Below, piece by piece: positions 8,622 to 16,917 of a stretch of 64,000 bases of DNA (position 1 is the first letter of the stretch; every line of letters begins with the position of its first letter). Under the pieces are notes generated by a model. It was not told the DNA's origin. It did not search any database and worked only from the letters and a program-made list of their open reading frames with translations. The stretch covers positions 62,001 to 126,000 of the forward strand of contig CANRNR010000001.1 of assembly GCA_947632035.1 (NCBI GenBank). Reading direction: 5' to 3'. The position numbers were made by a program, and so were the translations under genes. Origin of the DNA: an uncultured Clostridia bacterium. GTDB lineage: Bacteria > Bacillota > Clostridia > TANB77 > CAG-508.

Positions 8622-9080
8622 TTATGTTAAATCTGCTGCTGGTGGTATTGTTTCTCCAGGTTTATATACCGATGCTACAGAATCTTTTAAAATTACAGTA
8701 AACGCTTCATCATAACCATCCGGTTTTACAGTAAATTTACCATTAACTTTGACCGATTCATCGGTACCTTTTGTTGTCGTTAATGTTTTAGTTTCTGTTA
8801 CTTCCCATGTTGTTGGGAAAAATTTTGTTAAGCCTTCGCCAGTTAGTGTAGTTTTAGTAGCGTCAGCATAATAATTTGTAAACATAACTGGATATATTTG
8901 AGAAACTATATCTTTTATTTCTCCAGCTGTTTGATCAACCTTTGCATCTTGAGCTGATTGGAAGATACCTCCATCGCTTAATACAAATCCAACTGTAATA
9001 CCTGCTAAGATTAATAATACTACGATTGTAACTACTAATGCAATTAAAGTAATACCACTTTGTGTGTTTTTGTTTTTCAT
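8622..9080 (-). CDS. Major type IV pilin-like protein, copy 2
   Basis: The 152-residue prepilin has the same leader and N-terminal helix as the neighbouring pilin (MKNKNTQSG, then ITLIALVVTIVVLL) and a different C-terminal domain. It follows the PilP-like gene and precedes the 57-bp gene remnant. The contrast between a nearly invariant N-terminal half, at DNA level too, and a divergent C-terminal half suggests duplication followed by diversification of the exposed domain. Confidence 0.85.
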   Translation of the reverse strand: MKNKNTQSGITLIALVVTIVVLLILAGITVGFVLSDGGIFQSAQDAKVDQTAGEIKDIVSQIYPVMFTNYYADATKTTLTGEGLTKFFPTTWEVTETKTLTTTKGTDESVKVNGKFTVKPDGYDEAFTVILKDSVASVYKPGETIPPAADLT

Positions 9081-9147
9081 GAGTTTTTTCTCCTTTCTCT
9101 TTAGATTTTTTTGTATATATTTATTTAATTTATAAATATAACCTAAA

Positions 9148-9591
9148 TTATTTTAAACCTGTATTGTAAAACGTTCCTGTTGAGTTATTATCTGAAGGTT
9201 TATCAGTATTGTTATTATTTGTATTACTGCTACTTCCTGAGCCACCGTTATTTCCTGTGCTTCCTACATTATTTGTAACTGCATTTTCTGAATTTTCAAC
9301 TGTTGGGCTTGCTGCAAATGGATTTTCTTTTCCTGCAATATAGCTATTTTGTTGTTTATATAAATTTAAGTCTTTTCCAGTAATTGTATATGTTATATTT
9401 TGTTGTTCGCTTTCTGTAATTTCTTCATCTATTTCAGCTTTAACATCTTCTGGTGTTGTGTATGGGCTCATTGGGTTTGGAATTGCTTTATTTGTAGGAA
9501 TATATTCATAGAATACTACCCCTAAAATCAAAACAATTGCTATACAAAGTAATAACATTATAAAAAATTCTTTAATAATTGACTTAGCCAT
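9148..9591 (-). CDS. Membrane-anchored pilus accessory protein (PilP-like position)
   Basis: The 147-residue protein has one transmembrane segment (about 8-30), a short acidic region, the motif GKENPFAASP and a low-complexity Asn/Gly/Ser/Thr tail ending TGTFYNTGLK. The G-K-x-NPF motif directly after pilO recalls PilP, which pairs with PilN/PilO in Gram-negative systems, but the C-terminal beta domain of PilP is absent. It is named from position and motif only. A degraded copy of its 3' end lies at 8506-8562. Confidence 0.6.
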   Translation of the reverse strand: MAKSIIKEFFIMLLLCIAIVLILGVVFYEYIPTNKAIPNPMSPYTTPEDVKAEIDEEITESEQQNITYTITGKDLNLYKQQNSYIAGKENPFAASPTVENSENAVTNNVGSTGNNGGSGSSSNTNNNNTDKPSDNNSTGTFYNTGLK

Positions 9592-9621
9592 TATTTTACT
9601 CCTTTATTTTTTATTTTGCTA

Positions 9622-10380
9622 TTAGTTTTCTGTGTTTTCAGCATTTTCTGTATTTAGAGTATTTTCTGAACCTGTATTGGTTGTTGTATTTGTCTCTTGT
9701 GCATTTTCTTGTTGTGCTGTGGCTGGTTCTTCAGGTGAATCATCATCTTCTTCATGTTCTATTGGTTCAACTTCTGGGTCTTCTTCATCTTCAACAATTT
9801 CTTGTTTCATTCTAACATTTCTTACTGTAAATGTTGCTCTTACATTATCATCACCATTTGGTTCCATTTTAAATGCATAAATTCTAAACCCTAAGTATGC
9901 ATCAGCTTCAATTGCCTCAATAAAATCTTTAATTGGAATGTAATTTCCTATTACTGTAAAAGATATATTTTTTAAACTTGGATCTGATTGAGTAATTGTT
10001 TTTGGTGAATATGTTAAGTTTACTCCATAAAGTGAACTATAATTTCCTAATTTCGCCATTAAGAATTCTGATGTATATTCTTCTGTTTGGCTTGCTCCTT
10101 TTATTTCACCTACTGTACTAACTTGTGCTAAATCTAGGTATTCTCTTTTTGCATTTAAGAGTTTTGTTATATTGCCCTCTAATTCAGTAGCTTTTGTTTG
10201 ATATGTGCTATGCATTAATAATTCTGTTTGAGATATTTCTGATGATAAATTTTCATTTGCTTCACTTATTTGTTTTACACTTAAAATTTTAAAGTTTCCT
10301 ATGCTAATACCTCTAAAAATAACAAAGAATGCCAAGACACATAGCAAAACAATTACAACACAAATTAAGATTTTTTTCAT
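9622..10380 (-). CDS. pilO: Type IV pilus assembly protein PilO
   Basis: The 252-residue protein has a short cytoplasmic start, one transmembrane helix (about 4-24), a coiled coil (about 35-85) and a ferredoxin-like domain (about 100-195) ending with FTVRNVRMKQE. A strongly acidic Asp/Glu/Pro tail and an Asn/Thr/Glu-rich end follow. The start codon overlaps the pilMN stop codon by 4 bp, indicating translational coupling. PilO pairs with PilN to link cytoplasmic PilM to the extracytoplasmic part of the machine. Confidence 0.85.
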   Translation of the reverse strand: MKKILICVVIVLLCVLAFFVIFRGISIGNFKILSVKQISEANENLSSEISQTELLMHSTYQTKATELEGNITKLLNAKREYLDLAQVSTVGEIKGASQTEEYTSEFLMAKLGNYSSLYGVNLTYSPKTITQSDPSLKNISFTVIGNYIPIKDFIEAIEADAYLGFRIYAFKMEPNGDDNVRATFTVRNVRMKQEIVEDEEDPEVEPIEHEEDDDSPEEPATAQQENAQETNTTTNTGSENTLNTENAENTEN

Positions 10381-11999
10381 GGTAAATCTCCTTCTATTCT
10401 AATTTTTATCAAATCGCCTTGCTTTTCTCCATCATTTGATATTACAGTATCTGGATTTAAGATGCCTTGTGTCTTTAATACTACTTTGAAGTATCCTAGT
10501 TGTTCGTATTTTTCAGATTGTGCTTCTATTACCATATGTTTTCCTGCTGTGTTATTAATAGAGATTAATTGTACTCCTCTTGGAATACTTGCTCTAACTT
10601 GTGATAAGAAATTTGGAATAACCTTTTTATTTTTATTGTTAGCCTCTAATTCACTTCTTGCATCTTCCAAATTTTGTTTTAGTTCTATATATTGCTCTGT
10701 TTTAGCGTTTGCTCTGTCTATATCATCTGATATAGCTTGTATTTGCTTTGTAGTATCTTCTTTAACCTCTGCTATTTCTGTCATTTTTGTTTCTATTCCA
10801 TTATTAAGGAATATAACAAATCCAGAATAAATTATGGTTAAAAGTAAAATCCCTCCTGCTAATCTGCAAAGACTTAATTCAACTTTATCTAAATTTCCTT
10901 TTAAATCAAAATTAATTTTAAGAGATTTTTTCTCGCCTTTATTTTCGCCTTCACCTTTTTGGAATTTAGCTAAAAATTCATTTAAATCATCTTTTAAAGT
11001 TCTGTTTTTAAAATTTATACTTTTTATTCCATAGTCTAAACCTTGTGTTGCTAATGCGATAGCTGAATTTGCTTCTATATAATCTTTAATATTAATTTTT
11101 ACACTATCTTTAATAAAAAATGGCTTTAATATTTCGCATCTTTCAGTTTTAAAGAATTCTTGGAAATATAAGTCAATATTATTTATAACTGATAATGTAC
11201 CTGTTAAGAATATCTTATCAATTTTTAATGTATCTTGTCCTATAATTTCTTGTGTTTTATTAGCTATTTTATACAAAACAGGCATAATGTCATCTAAATA
11301 TACATTTTCTTCTTCTTGTAAATCATTAGATTCCATTGTATAAATAGTACTGTTTTTGCATATTTCATAAGCTTTTGAATAAGAATTTTCTTTTGCAGCA
11401 ATACTATCTAATACTGTACGTGAGCCTTCTTCAATTTTTTCTACTGCATAAACTTTTCTATCAGTAATAAAAGTTAAAGTTGTAACTTCTTCCATATTTA
11501 TGATTAACACATTTTCTTTTGGCTCTAAATTAGCAATATTACAAATTCCAACGCCTATTGGTGAAATTGTTGACACATTATAGTCAGCAAAATGATGTTG
11601 CAAAGTATTTATTTCATTCTTTTTTGCAGAAATATGGACAACTTTAACTTTGTCTTTATTATCTAAATCATTTACTAATATATATCTTGTTTCTTCTGTA
11701 TTTTTGTTAAGTCCTTTTTCTGAACAATATGTTTCAAATTCCGTTTGTATTGCTTTTTTCAAATCTGTTTTATTTAATAGGCTAAACATATAGAAATATT
11801 GATAAGATTCTTCCGACAAATTTATACTAATTGGTGTTTTAAAACTATATGTGTCAGACACTACTTGTTTAATGGCATCACCTATTTTGTCATAGAATTT
11901 TATTCCAAATGAGTCAACCGTTAAGTTGTCATGATCTTTTGAAATTTTAGCATATTTAATAATATTTGGTTCTACATATATTCCTAAACAGCTGTCCAT
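10377..11999 (-). CDS. PilM-PilN fusion protein
   Basis: The 540-residue protein joins two pilus assembly proteins that are usually separate. Residues 1 to about 340 are the actin-like PilM domain, starting CLGIYVEPNIIKYAKI and including LIINMEEVTTLTFI. After a short linker, about residues 378-400 form a transmembrane helix, followed by a coiled coil (about 405-465) and the PilN domain containing IPRGVQLISIN. It is the first gene of the pilus operon, 110-140 nt downstream of a strong sigma-A-type promoter. A fusion would fix the PilM:PilN ratio at 1:1. Confidence 0.88.
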   Translation of the reverse strand: MDSCLGIYVEPNIIKYAKISKDHDNLTVDSFGIKFYDKIGDAIKQVVSDTYSFKTPISINLSEESYQYFYMFSLLNKTDLKKAIQTEFETYCSEKGLNKNTEETRYILVNDLDNKDKVKVVHISAKKNEINTLQHHFADYNVSTISPIGVGICNIANLEPKENVLIINMEEVTTLTFITDRKVYAVEKIEEGSRTVLDSIAAKENSYSKAYEICKNSTIYTMESNDLQEEENVYLDDIMPVLYKIANKTQEIIGQDTLKIDKIFLTGTLSVINNIDLYFQEFFKTERCEILKPFFIKDSVKINIKDYIEANSAIALATQGLDYGIKSINFKNRTLKDDLNEFLAKFQKGEGENKGEKKSLKINFDLKGNLDKVELSLCRLAGGILLLTIIYSGFVIFLNNGIETKMTEIAEVKEDTTKQIQAISDDIDRANAKTEQYIELKQNLEDARSELEANNKNKKVIPNFLSQVRASIPRGVQLISINNTAGKHMVIEAQSEKYEQLGYFKVVLKTQGILNPDTVISNDGEKQGDLIKIRIEGDLP

Positions 12000-12108
12000 T
12001 TATTTTCTCCTTTGTTTAAATTTTTCTCTTATTATGTTTTACAAAATGCAACAAAAAATACTTGGTTTTTTTTACATTTTTTTGCCTATTAATATATATT
12101 CTTTAATT

Positions 12109-12136
12109 ATTTTATCGTTTTTTCTTCATAAGTCAA
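12109..12136 (-). promoter_or_regulatory. Promoter of the pilus operon
   Basis: On the minus strand, TTGACT (complement of 12131-12136) and TAAAAT (complement of 12109-12114) are separated by 16 nt. The untranslated leader before pilMN is about 100 nt. Upstream, 12140-12230 holds an inverted pair GTCGCAT / ATGCGAC and several TGTAATAT-like repeats that could bind a regulator. Confidence 0.75.
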
Positions 12137-12266
12137 GATACATGTCGCATATTTAATATAAACGTAATAAACTTGTAATATAATTGTAATATTGTTTTAA
12201 AATTATTTAAAATAATGCGACTTTTTTTAATTTTTACGTTTATTTTATTACTATATTTGTACATTA

Positions 12267-12316
12267 AAATACACCTCTAAATGTTAGATACTTTTTCTAA
12301 CATCTAAGGTGCATTT
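12267..12316 (-). terminator. Probable terminator of uppP
   Basis: The arms at 12267-12288 and 12295-12316 form a long, slightly imperfect hairpin around TCTAACAT / ATGTTAGA, with T-rich sequence on the minus-strand exit side. It lies between the uppP stop and the pilus promoter. The rest of the gene-free interval 12000-12405 holds only the pilus promoter and leader. Confidence 0.6.
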
Positions 12317-12405
12317 CATTTATACTATTTTTTATACTTTGAAATTTAATAATTCTTTTTTAGGTATTCATTTTAAGTTAGTTTTAAATTTTTTTTGTAG
12401 TTTTA

Positions 12406-13212
12406 TTATAATCTTATTATTACAAGTGCAATTATAATTAATCCAAATATCACTCTATAAATGGCAAACCACTTGAAGCTTCCCTTTTTTAGATAATTTA
12501 GTAAGAATTTTATAACAAATATTCCCACCATGAAACTTGCAATAATTCCAATGAAAAATGGAATACTAAATACAAAATCTTTTATTTTAAAGATTGTAGC
12601 CGCAAGTACTATTGGAGCTGATAACATAAAAGAATATTTTGCTGCAGATTCCCTTTTTACTCCCATAAGTCTTCCTGTTGTCATTGTAACTCCTGAACGA
12701 GAAACTCCTGGTATGAATGCTAAGGCTTGTGATAAACCAATTAAAAAGGTTTGTTTTAAGGTCATATGTTCATAATCTGTTACGGATTTAGACCTTTTAT
12801 CGACTATGTATAAAACAATTCCCATTACAATAAGTGCAATTGCAATAATAAGTGGTTTTGTAAGTTCATCTTCTAAGAATTTATCTAATATAAAACCTAT
12901 TATTCCTCCTGGAATAGTTGCTAAAACAATGTACCAAAACATTCTTCCTTCTGTTGTTTTTTCTTTTTTTATTACTTGATTAAAACCTCCTTTTATTAGT
13001 TTTAACCAATCCTTGAAGAAATATATTCCGATTGCTAATAGTGTACCAAAATGAAGTGCTACATCAAATCCTGAAAATGCTGTTACAAAATCAGGATTGT
13101 TAATCCATCCAAACATCCATGGTATTATATTTAAGTGGGCAGAACTAGAAATTGGAAGTAGTTCTGTTAAACCTTGTATTATTCCTAAAATAAGTGATTG
13201 ATATATTTCCAT
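12406..13212 (-). CDS. uppP: Undecaprenyl-diphosphatase UppP (BacA)
   Basis: The 268-residue polytopic membrane protein has both UppP signature motifs. The first is LLPISSSAHL near the N-terminus (about 18-27), with the preceding catalytic Glu in GLTELLP; the second is PGVSRSGVTMT (about 167-177). It dephosphorylates undecaprenyl pyrophosphate, recycling the lipid carrier for peptidoglycan and other polymers, and can confer bacitracin tolerance. Length and topology are normal for the family. It appears monocistronic. Confidence 0.95.
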   Translation of the reverse strand: MEIYQSLILGIIQGLTELLPISSSAHLNIIPWMFGWINNPDFVTAFSGFDVALHFGTLLAIGIYFFKDWLKLIKGGFNQVIKKEKTTEGRMFWYIVLATIPGGIIGFILDKFLEDELTKPLIIAIALIVMGIVLYIVDKRSKSVTDYEHMTLKQTFLIGLSQALAFIPGVSRSGVTMTTGRLMGVKRESAAKYSFMLSAPIVLAATIFKIKDFVFSIPFFIGIIASFMVGIFVIKFLLNYLKKGSFKWFAIYRVIFGLIIIALVIIRL

Positions 13213-13257
13213 TTTTAAACTCCTTTATTTATATATTTTAACTACTATATAGTTATA

Positions 13258-13385
13258 TTAATTTTAATTTTAATTTTAATTTATATTTATATTATTATTT
13301 ATTTTATTATTTCAAAATATTTTATATTCCAAATATTTTGTATTATCAAATATTTTATATTCTCAAATATTTTATATTCTCAAAC
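13258..13385. repeat. AT-only short tandem repeats
   Basis: The interval contains a TTTTAA-type hexamer repeated about four times (13258-13280). It also has about four degenerate copies of a 17-bp unit resembling CAAATATTTTATATTCT (13315-13385). No gene is seen. It may be slippage-prone spacer or promoter DNA for uppP. Confidence 0.55.
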
Positions 13386-13409
13386 TTATCCATAAATTCG
13401 CTCAAAATT

Positions 13410-14741
13410 TTATTGTTCTTTTTGTTTTTCTTCATAGCCAGCTTGTTTTTCTTGCATTTCTTTTGTCTTTAATAAGTCTTCTCTACTTAGTGATTCCATC
13501 AAAATACAAGTTCTTGCTAAATGCTTATTTACTTTTCTTTCCCTCTTAGAGATTTTAGCTTTTTTATCATTTTCCTTATTTGACTTATTCTTCTTGTTTC
13601 GTTTTTCATCTATATTTAACCTATTTATGCTTTCTTCATTTTGCCTGTTTATTTTTTCTTCCGCTTCTTCTATTTTCTCTATTTCTTCCACTTTTTCTTC
13701 AATCGCCTTTTGTGGTGGTTCTACTTTTTCTCTAATAGGCATAAATATAGGATCTTTTTTCATAAGGTCATAAACTTTAGAATCCAGTTGTACAGCTACA
13801 TTCATATAGTTCTTAGCTTTATCTTCATCGCCTTTTAATAAAGCAATTTGTGAAAGATAATAATATGAACCTACTTCTAATTCATTCTTTTTCATAGATT
13901 CTCTAAAATATTTTTCTGCTTCATCTAAGTCACCATACATTAAAGCTATTTGACCTAAGTTTAGTTTTGCATTATACGCCATAGAGTTTATCTCTGCTGC
14001 CTTTTCATAAAATTCTTTTGCATGTTGAAAATCATTTATTAAAGTATATGCCATTGCTACATTATAATACAAATCATAACTACCAGGATGATAACGAAGT
14101 GCTGACATACACACCGAAATTGCCTCTTTATATTTTTCTTGTTCAAAGTAAATGTCACAAAGTAAATTTATGCATTTTTCCTCTCCAGGATTTTGTCTCA
14201 TAATATCTTGAATAATTGATTCTGCTTCTTCATTTTGTTTATCTTTATTTAATACAACTGCTAATTTATAATAAGTTTCCATATCTTTTCTATTTAAATC
14301 AACAGCTTTTCTATAGGCACTAATAGAAGCATCATAGTTTCCTTCTTTTTCATATATTGCACCTAGCAATTTATTTATTCTATAGCTATTCTTGTTCTTG
14401 TCTAAATATTTAAGTACTATACTTTTAGCTGCTTCATGGTTTCCTGCTTTTTCAAAAATGTTAGCTAATGCCATGCAATACAACTCGCCAAAATTTACGT
14501 TTTTAAATTTTTCCATTAGAATAAGTAATAGTGGTAATATAATTGAAAATAAATACATTATTATTCTAATAAATAAAGCAAGTGGTTTTGACAAAAGTAA
14601 TTCTATAAAATTTATCGCTATTCCAATAAATTCTATTCCTAAAACTACAATATAACTAGTGTCATTTTTTTTAATTAACTTAAGAAAAGTTACAGTAAAT
14701 AGCGCAATTGCTACCACATTAAAAATTATTTTTTCAATCAT
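13410..14741 (-). CDS. Membrane-anchored TPR protein
   Basis: The 443-residue protein starts with three hydrophobic segments within the first 75 residues. Tetratricopeptide repeats follow from about residue 85 to 320, for example NYDASISAYRKAVDLN, KYKEAISVCMSALRYHPG and DLDEAEKYFRESMKKN. A lysine/glutamate-rich disordered tail completes it. TPRs are protein-binding scaffolds, and the family here is not recognised further. It is read in the same direction as uppP and ppa, separated from both by AT-rich gaps, so an operon is uncertain. Confidence 0.8.
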   Translation of the reverse strand: MIEKIIFNVVAIALFTVTFLKLIKKNDTSYIVVLGIEFIGIAINFIELLLSKPLALFIRIIMYLFSIILPLLLILMEKFKNVNFGELYCMALANIFEKAGNHEAAKSIVLKYLDKNKNSYRINKLLGAIYEKEGNYDASISAYRKAVDLNRKDMETYYKLAVVLNKDKQNEEAESIIQDIMRQNPGEEKCINLLCDIYFEQEKYKEAISVCMSALRYHPGSYDLYYNVAMAYTLINDFQHAKEFYEKAAEINSMAYNAKLNLGQIALMYGDLDEAEKYFRESMKKNELEVGSYYYLSQIALLKGDEDKAKNYMNVAVQLDSKVYDLMKKDPIFMPIREKVEPPQKAIEEKVEEIEKIEEAEEKINRQNEESINRLNIDEKRNKKNKSNKENDKKAKISKRERKVNKHLARTCILMESLSREDLLKTKEMQEKQAGYEEKQKEQ

Positions 14742-14813
14742 ATTTCGCCTTTCTAAATTTATTTTACTATTATATGATTATATTTTTTCAAAACTTGTGC
14801 TACATTTTGCATA

Positions 14814-15341
14814 TTAGCAAAATTTTTCTTTATATTGTCTTAAGCATTTTTCAATTATTTCTTCTGCTTCTTTTCTACCTAGCATTTTATCAACTGATGT
14901 TTGTTTTCCTTCTAACTGCTTATATACTTCAAAAAAGTGTTTAATTTCTAGTGAAATTTGATTTGGTACTTCTGAAATATCTTGATATTCATTTAAAAAT
15001 GGGTCTTTCTTGCATATTGCAATAATTTTTTCATCATATTCATCATTATCTGTCATTGTTAATACTCCAATTGGATAGCATTCTACTAAAGTTAGAGGCA
15101 CTATTTCCTCCTGGCATAGCACTAGTACATCTAATGGGTCGTGGTCATCTGCATATGTTCTTGGAATAAATCCATAATTTGCAGGGTAATGTGTTGATGT
15201 ATATAAAACTCTATCTAATCTTAACATTCCTGTTTCTTTATCTAATTCATATTTATTTCTTCCATTTTTACTAATTTCAATAACTGAAACAAAATCATCT
15301 TTTTGTATTCTTTCTTCTCGTATATCATGCCAAATGTTCAT
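14814..15341 (-). CDS. ppa: Inorganic pyrophosphatase (family I)
   Basis: The 175-residue protein carries the soluble pyrophosphatase signature DDHDPLDVLVL (about 65-75), whose aspartates bind Mg2+. It also has the conserved ANYGFIPRTYADD segment before it and a Lys/Arg/Tyr set typical of the family. It hydrolyses pyrophosphate to phosphate, driving biosynthesis forward. Length is normal. The start codon follows TAGGAGG. Confidence 0.95.
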   Translation of the reverse strand: MNIWHDIREERIQKDDFVSVIEISKNGRNKYELDKETGMLRLDRVLYTSTHYPANYGFIPRTYADDHDPLDVLVLCQEEIVPLTLVECYPIGVLTMTDNDEYDEKIIAICKKDPFLNEYQDISEVPNQISLEIKHFFEVYKQLEGKQTSVDKMLGRKEAEEIIEKCLRQYKEKFC

Positions 15342-15470
15342 TTTTTAGTCCTCCTATTTGTTACATTCATTATATCTATTTTATAGTTTTATATATTTTA
15401 ACACTTTGTATAAATTGAAGTCAATCAATTTTTTATGTATTATATAATTTATCTATTTTTATATTATCAA

Positions 15471-15488
15471 TGTGTAATTAATTACACA
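15471..15488. promoter_or_regulatory. Perfect 18-bp palindrome in the divergent ppa / ygjV-like intergenic region
   Basis: TGTGTAATT followed by AATTACACA is a perfect dyad located between two divergent genes. The size and symmetry fit a dimeric repressor operator. No regulator gene is adjacent. Confidence 0.5.
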
Positions 15489-15535
15489 ATACTTAATTTA
15501 TAAATTCTTTTTATTGTATAAATCACTCATATTTA

Positions 15536-15565
15536 TTGCTAATTGATGATATTTTGTGATAAAAT
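15536..15565 (+). promoter_or_regulatory. Possible promoter of the YgjV-like gene
   Basis: TTGCTA (15536-15541) and TAAAAT (15560-15565) are 18 nt apart, about 70 nt upstream of the start codon. The -35 box is a weak match. Confidence 0.4.
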
Positions 15566-15633
15566 AATGTAAAATTAAAGTATTAAAAATTAATTTACCT
15601 TACGAAAAATAATTTATAGGAGATTAATTAAAA

Positions 15634-16191
15634 ATGGGAATTATTTTTGCACAAATTAGTGGACTTTTAGCTTCTATTTCTAGTATGGCTTCAGTTCATC
15701 AAAATACAAAAATTAAAATGTTAGGTTTTCAAATACTATCTAACTTTTTATTTGTTGTGCAATATATTTTTCTAGGAGCCTTAGCTGGTGCTAGCGTTTA
15801 TCTTCTATCAATATTTAGATGTTATGTATTTTATCAATATGAAAAATTAGAAAAGAAAAAATCACTTTTAGTATTAATGATTTTCATTATAATAACCATT
15901 TTTTCTGGCACGCTTTGTTATCAAGATATATTTAGTATAATACCTATTATAACAGCTGTTCTATACACTTATGCTGTATGGCAAAACAATTTAAAAATAT
16001 TTAGAATAATTGCTTTTATAGTTCCGGTTGCAATTTCAATATATGATTTTTATGTAGGAGCTTATGTTGGAGCACTATCTGCAGTAATAGAGGCTGTATC
16101 TTCATTTACGGCTATTATTAGATTTGATATTATTAAAAATAAAATTTGCAATATGAATAAAGAATTAAATACAAATATAAATAACCCTTAA
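15634..16191 (+). CDS. YgjV-family inner-membrane protein
   Basis: The 185-residue protein has about six closely packed hydrophobic segments and the family pattern of a Gly/Ser-rich first helix (QISGLLASISSMASV), a small-residue-rich middle (FLGALAGASVYLLSIFRC) and YVGALSAVIEAVSSFTAIIRFD near the end. This matches the YgjV-type family of uncharacterised bacterial membrane proteins. The function is unknown. AGGAGATTAATTAAAA precedes the ATG. It is the only plus-strand gene in this part and is probably monocistronic. Confidence 0.75.
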   Translation: MGIIFAQISGLLASISSMASVHQNTKIKMLGFQILSNFLFVVQYIFLGALAGASVYLLSIFRCYVFYQYEKLEKKKSLLVLMIFIIITIFSGTLCYQDIFSIIPIITAVLYTYAVWQNNLKIFRIIAFIVPVAISIYDFYVGAYVGALSAVIEAVSSFTAIIRFDIIKNKICNMNKELNTNINNP

Positions 16192-16327
16192 TTTTTGTTG
16201 TAACTTTTATAATATTAATTTACGCAATATAAAATATATATATAATTTTAAATTATTGAAATATTAAAATGTGGAAGTCTTAAGGGATATTAAGGTGTGA
16301 AGTTTAAAGTGTAAAAGTCTTAAGAGA

Positions 16328-16356
16328 TTGTAAGATTGCTCATAATGTGGTATAAT
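16328..16356 (+). promoter_or_regulatory. Promoter of the orphan gene at 16411
   Basis: TTGTAA (16328-16333) and TATAAT (16351-16356) are separated by exactly 17 nt. Just upstream, AGTCTTAAGnGAT occurs twice (about 16274 and 16315). Confidence 0.65.
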
Positions 16357-16410
16357 AATAGTATGTATTGGCAAACACCATACAATATAATTTTTGGGAG
16401 GAATCACATC

Positions 16411-16785
16411 ATGGCAGACAACATCAAAGAGGACTACAACTCCAAGAGGATTGATGCAATCCTTAACATTCTCACCGGCAAAGATTTTTATATCCACAAG
16501 CCAAATGAAAGCTGTATAAGAGCAGTTCTTATGAGCTTTAATTTACCTAAGTGGGTTGAAAATGCAGGGTTTCCTGTAGATTTCGATGGTGAGCAATGGA
16601 AACTCTCAAGAGATGGAAAAATTTATACAGGCATACTCGGTAAAGCACTTTGGTGCGAATCCGGAGAAGGCAATATAAATATTCTTTCTCTTACAGGGAA
16701 TGCAACCGCTGAATACATCGTAACTATCGATGGCGAGAATGTAGCCACTCTTAGCGATTTAATTCCAGCCAAAACCCTAACCTAA
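16411..16785 (+). CDS. Unrecognised 124-residue protein of atypical composition
   Basis: The start at 16411 is chosen because GGGAGG lies 10 nt upstream; an in-frame extension to 16336 has no ribosome binding site. The protein begins MADNIKEDYNSKRIDAIL, contains GILGKALWCESGEGN and ends IPAKTLT. It has no membrane segment and no motif I recognise. Codon choice (ATC, AAC, GAG, CTC, TCC) is much richer in G+C than in the surrounding genes, suggesting transfer or unusual selection. It has its own promoter and terminator and so forms a monocistron. Two other genes in the window share this style (35695-35976 and 52198-52326). Confidence 0.7.
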   Translation: MADNIKEDYNSKRIDAILNILTGKDFYIHKPNESCIRAVLMSFNLPKWVENAGFPVDFDGEQWKLSRDGKIYTGILGKALWCESGEGNINILSLTGNATAEYIVTIDGENVATLSDLIPAKTLT

Positions 16786-16811
16786 GATTCCATTAATCTA
16801 ATTTGGTTAGG

Positions 16812-16842
16812 AAAAGCACTTCGTGATCGAAGTGCTTTTTCA
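16812..16842 (+). terminator. Intrinsic terminator after the orphan gene
   Basis: A perfect 12-bp stem AAAAGCACTTCG / CGAAGTGCTTTT with a TGAT loop is followed by a T tract. Confidence 0.9.
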
Positions 16843-16917
16843 TTATATTATTTATTAATTTCTTATGTTTCAATTTTGAGCAAGTAAAAAAATAGATGAC
16901 ACATCTTTTAAGCTTTA

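Noticed and set aside
16264..16330. AGTCTTAAG repeats as a CRISPR-like or operator array
   Set aside because: Only two copies with unequal spacing; noted beside the promoter but not called as an array.
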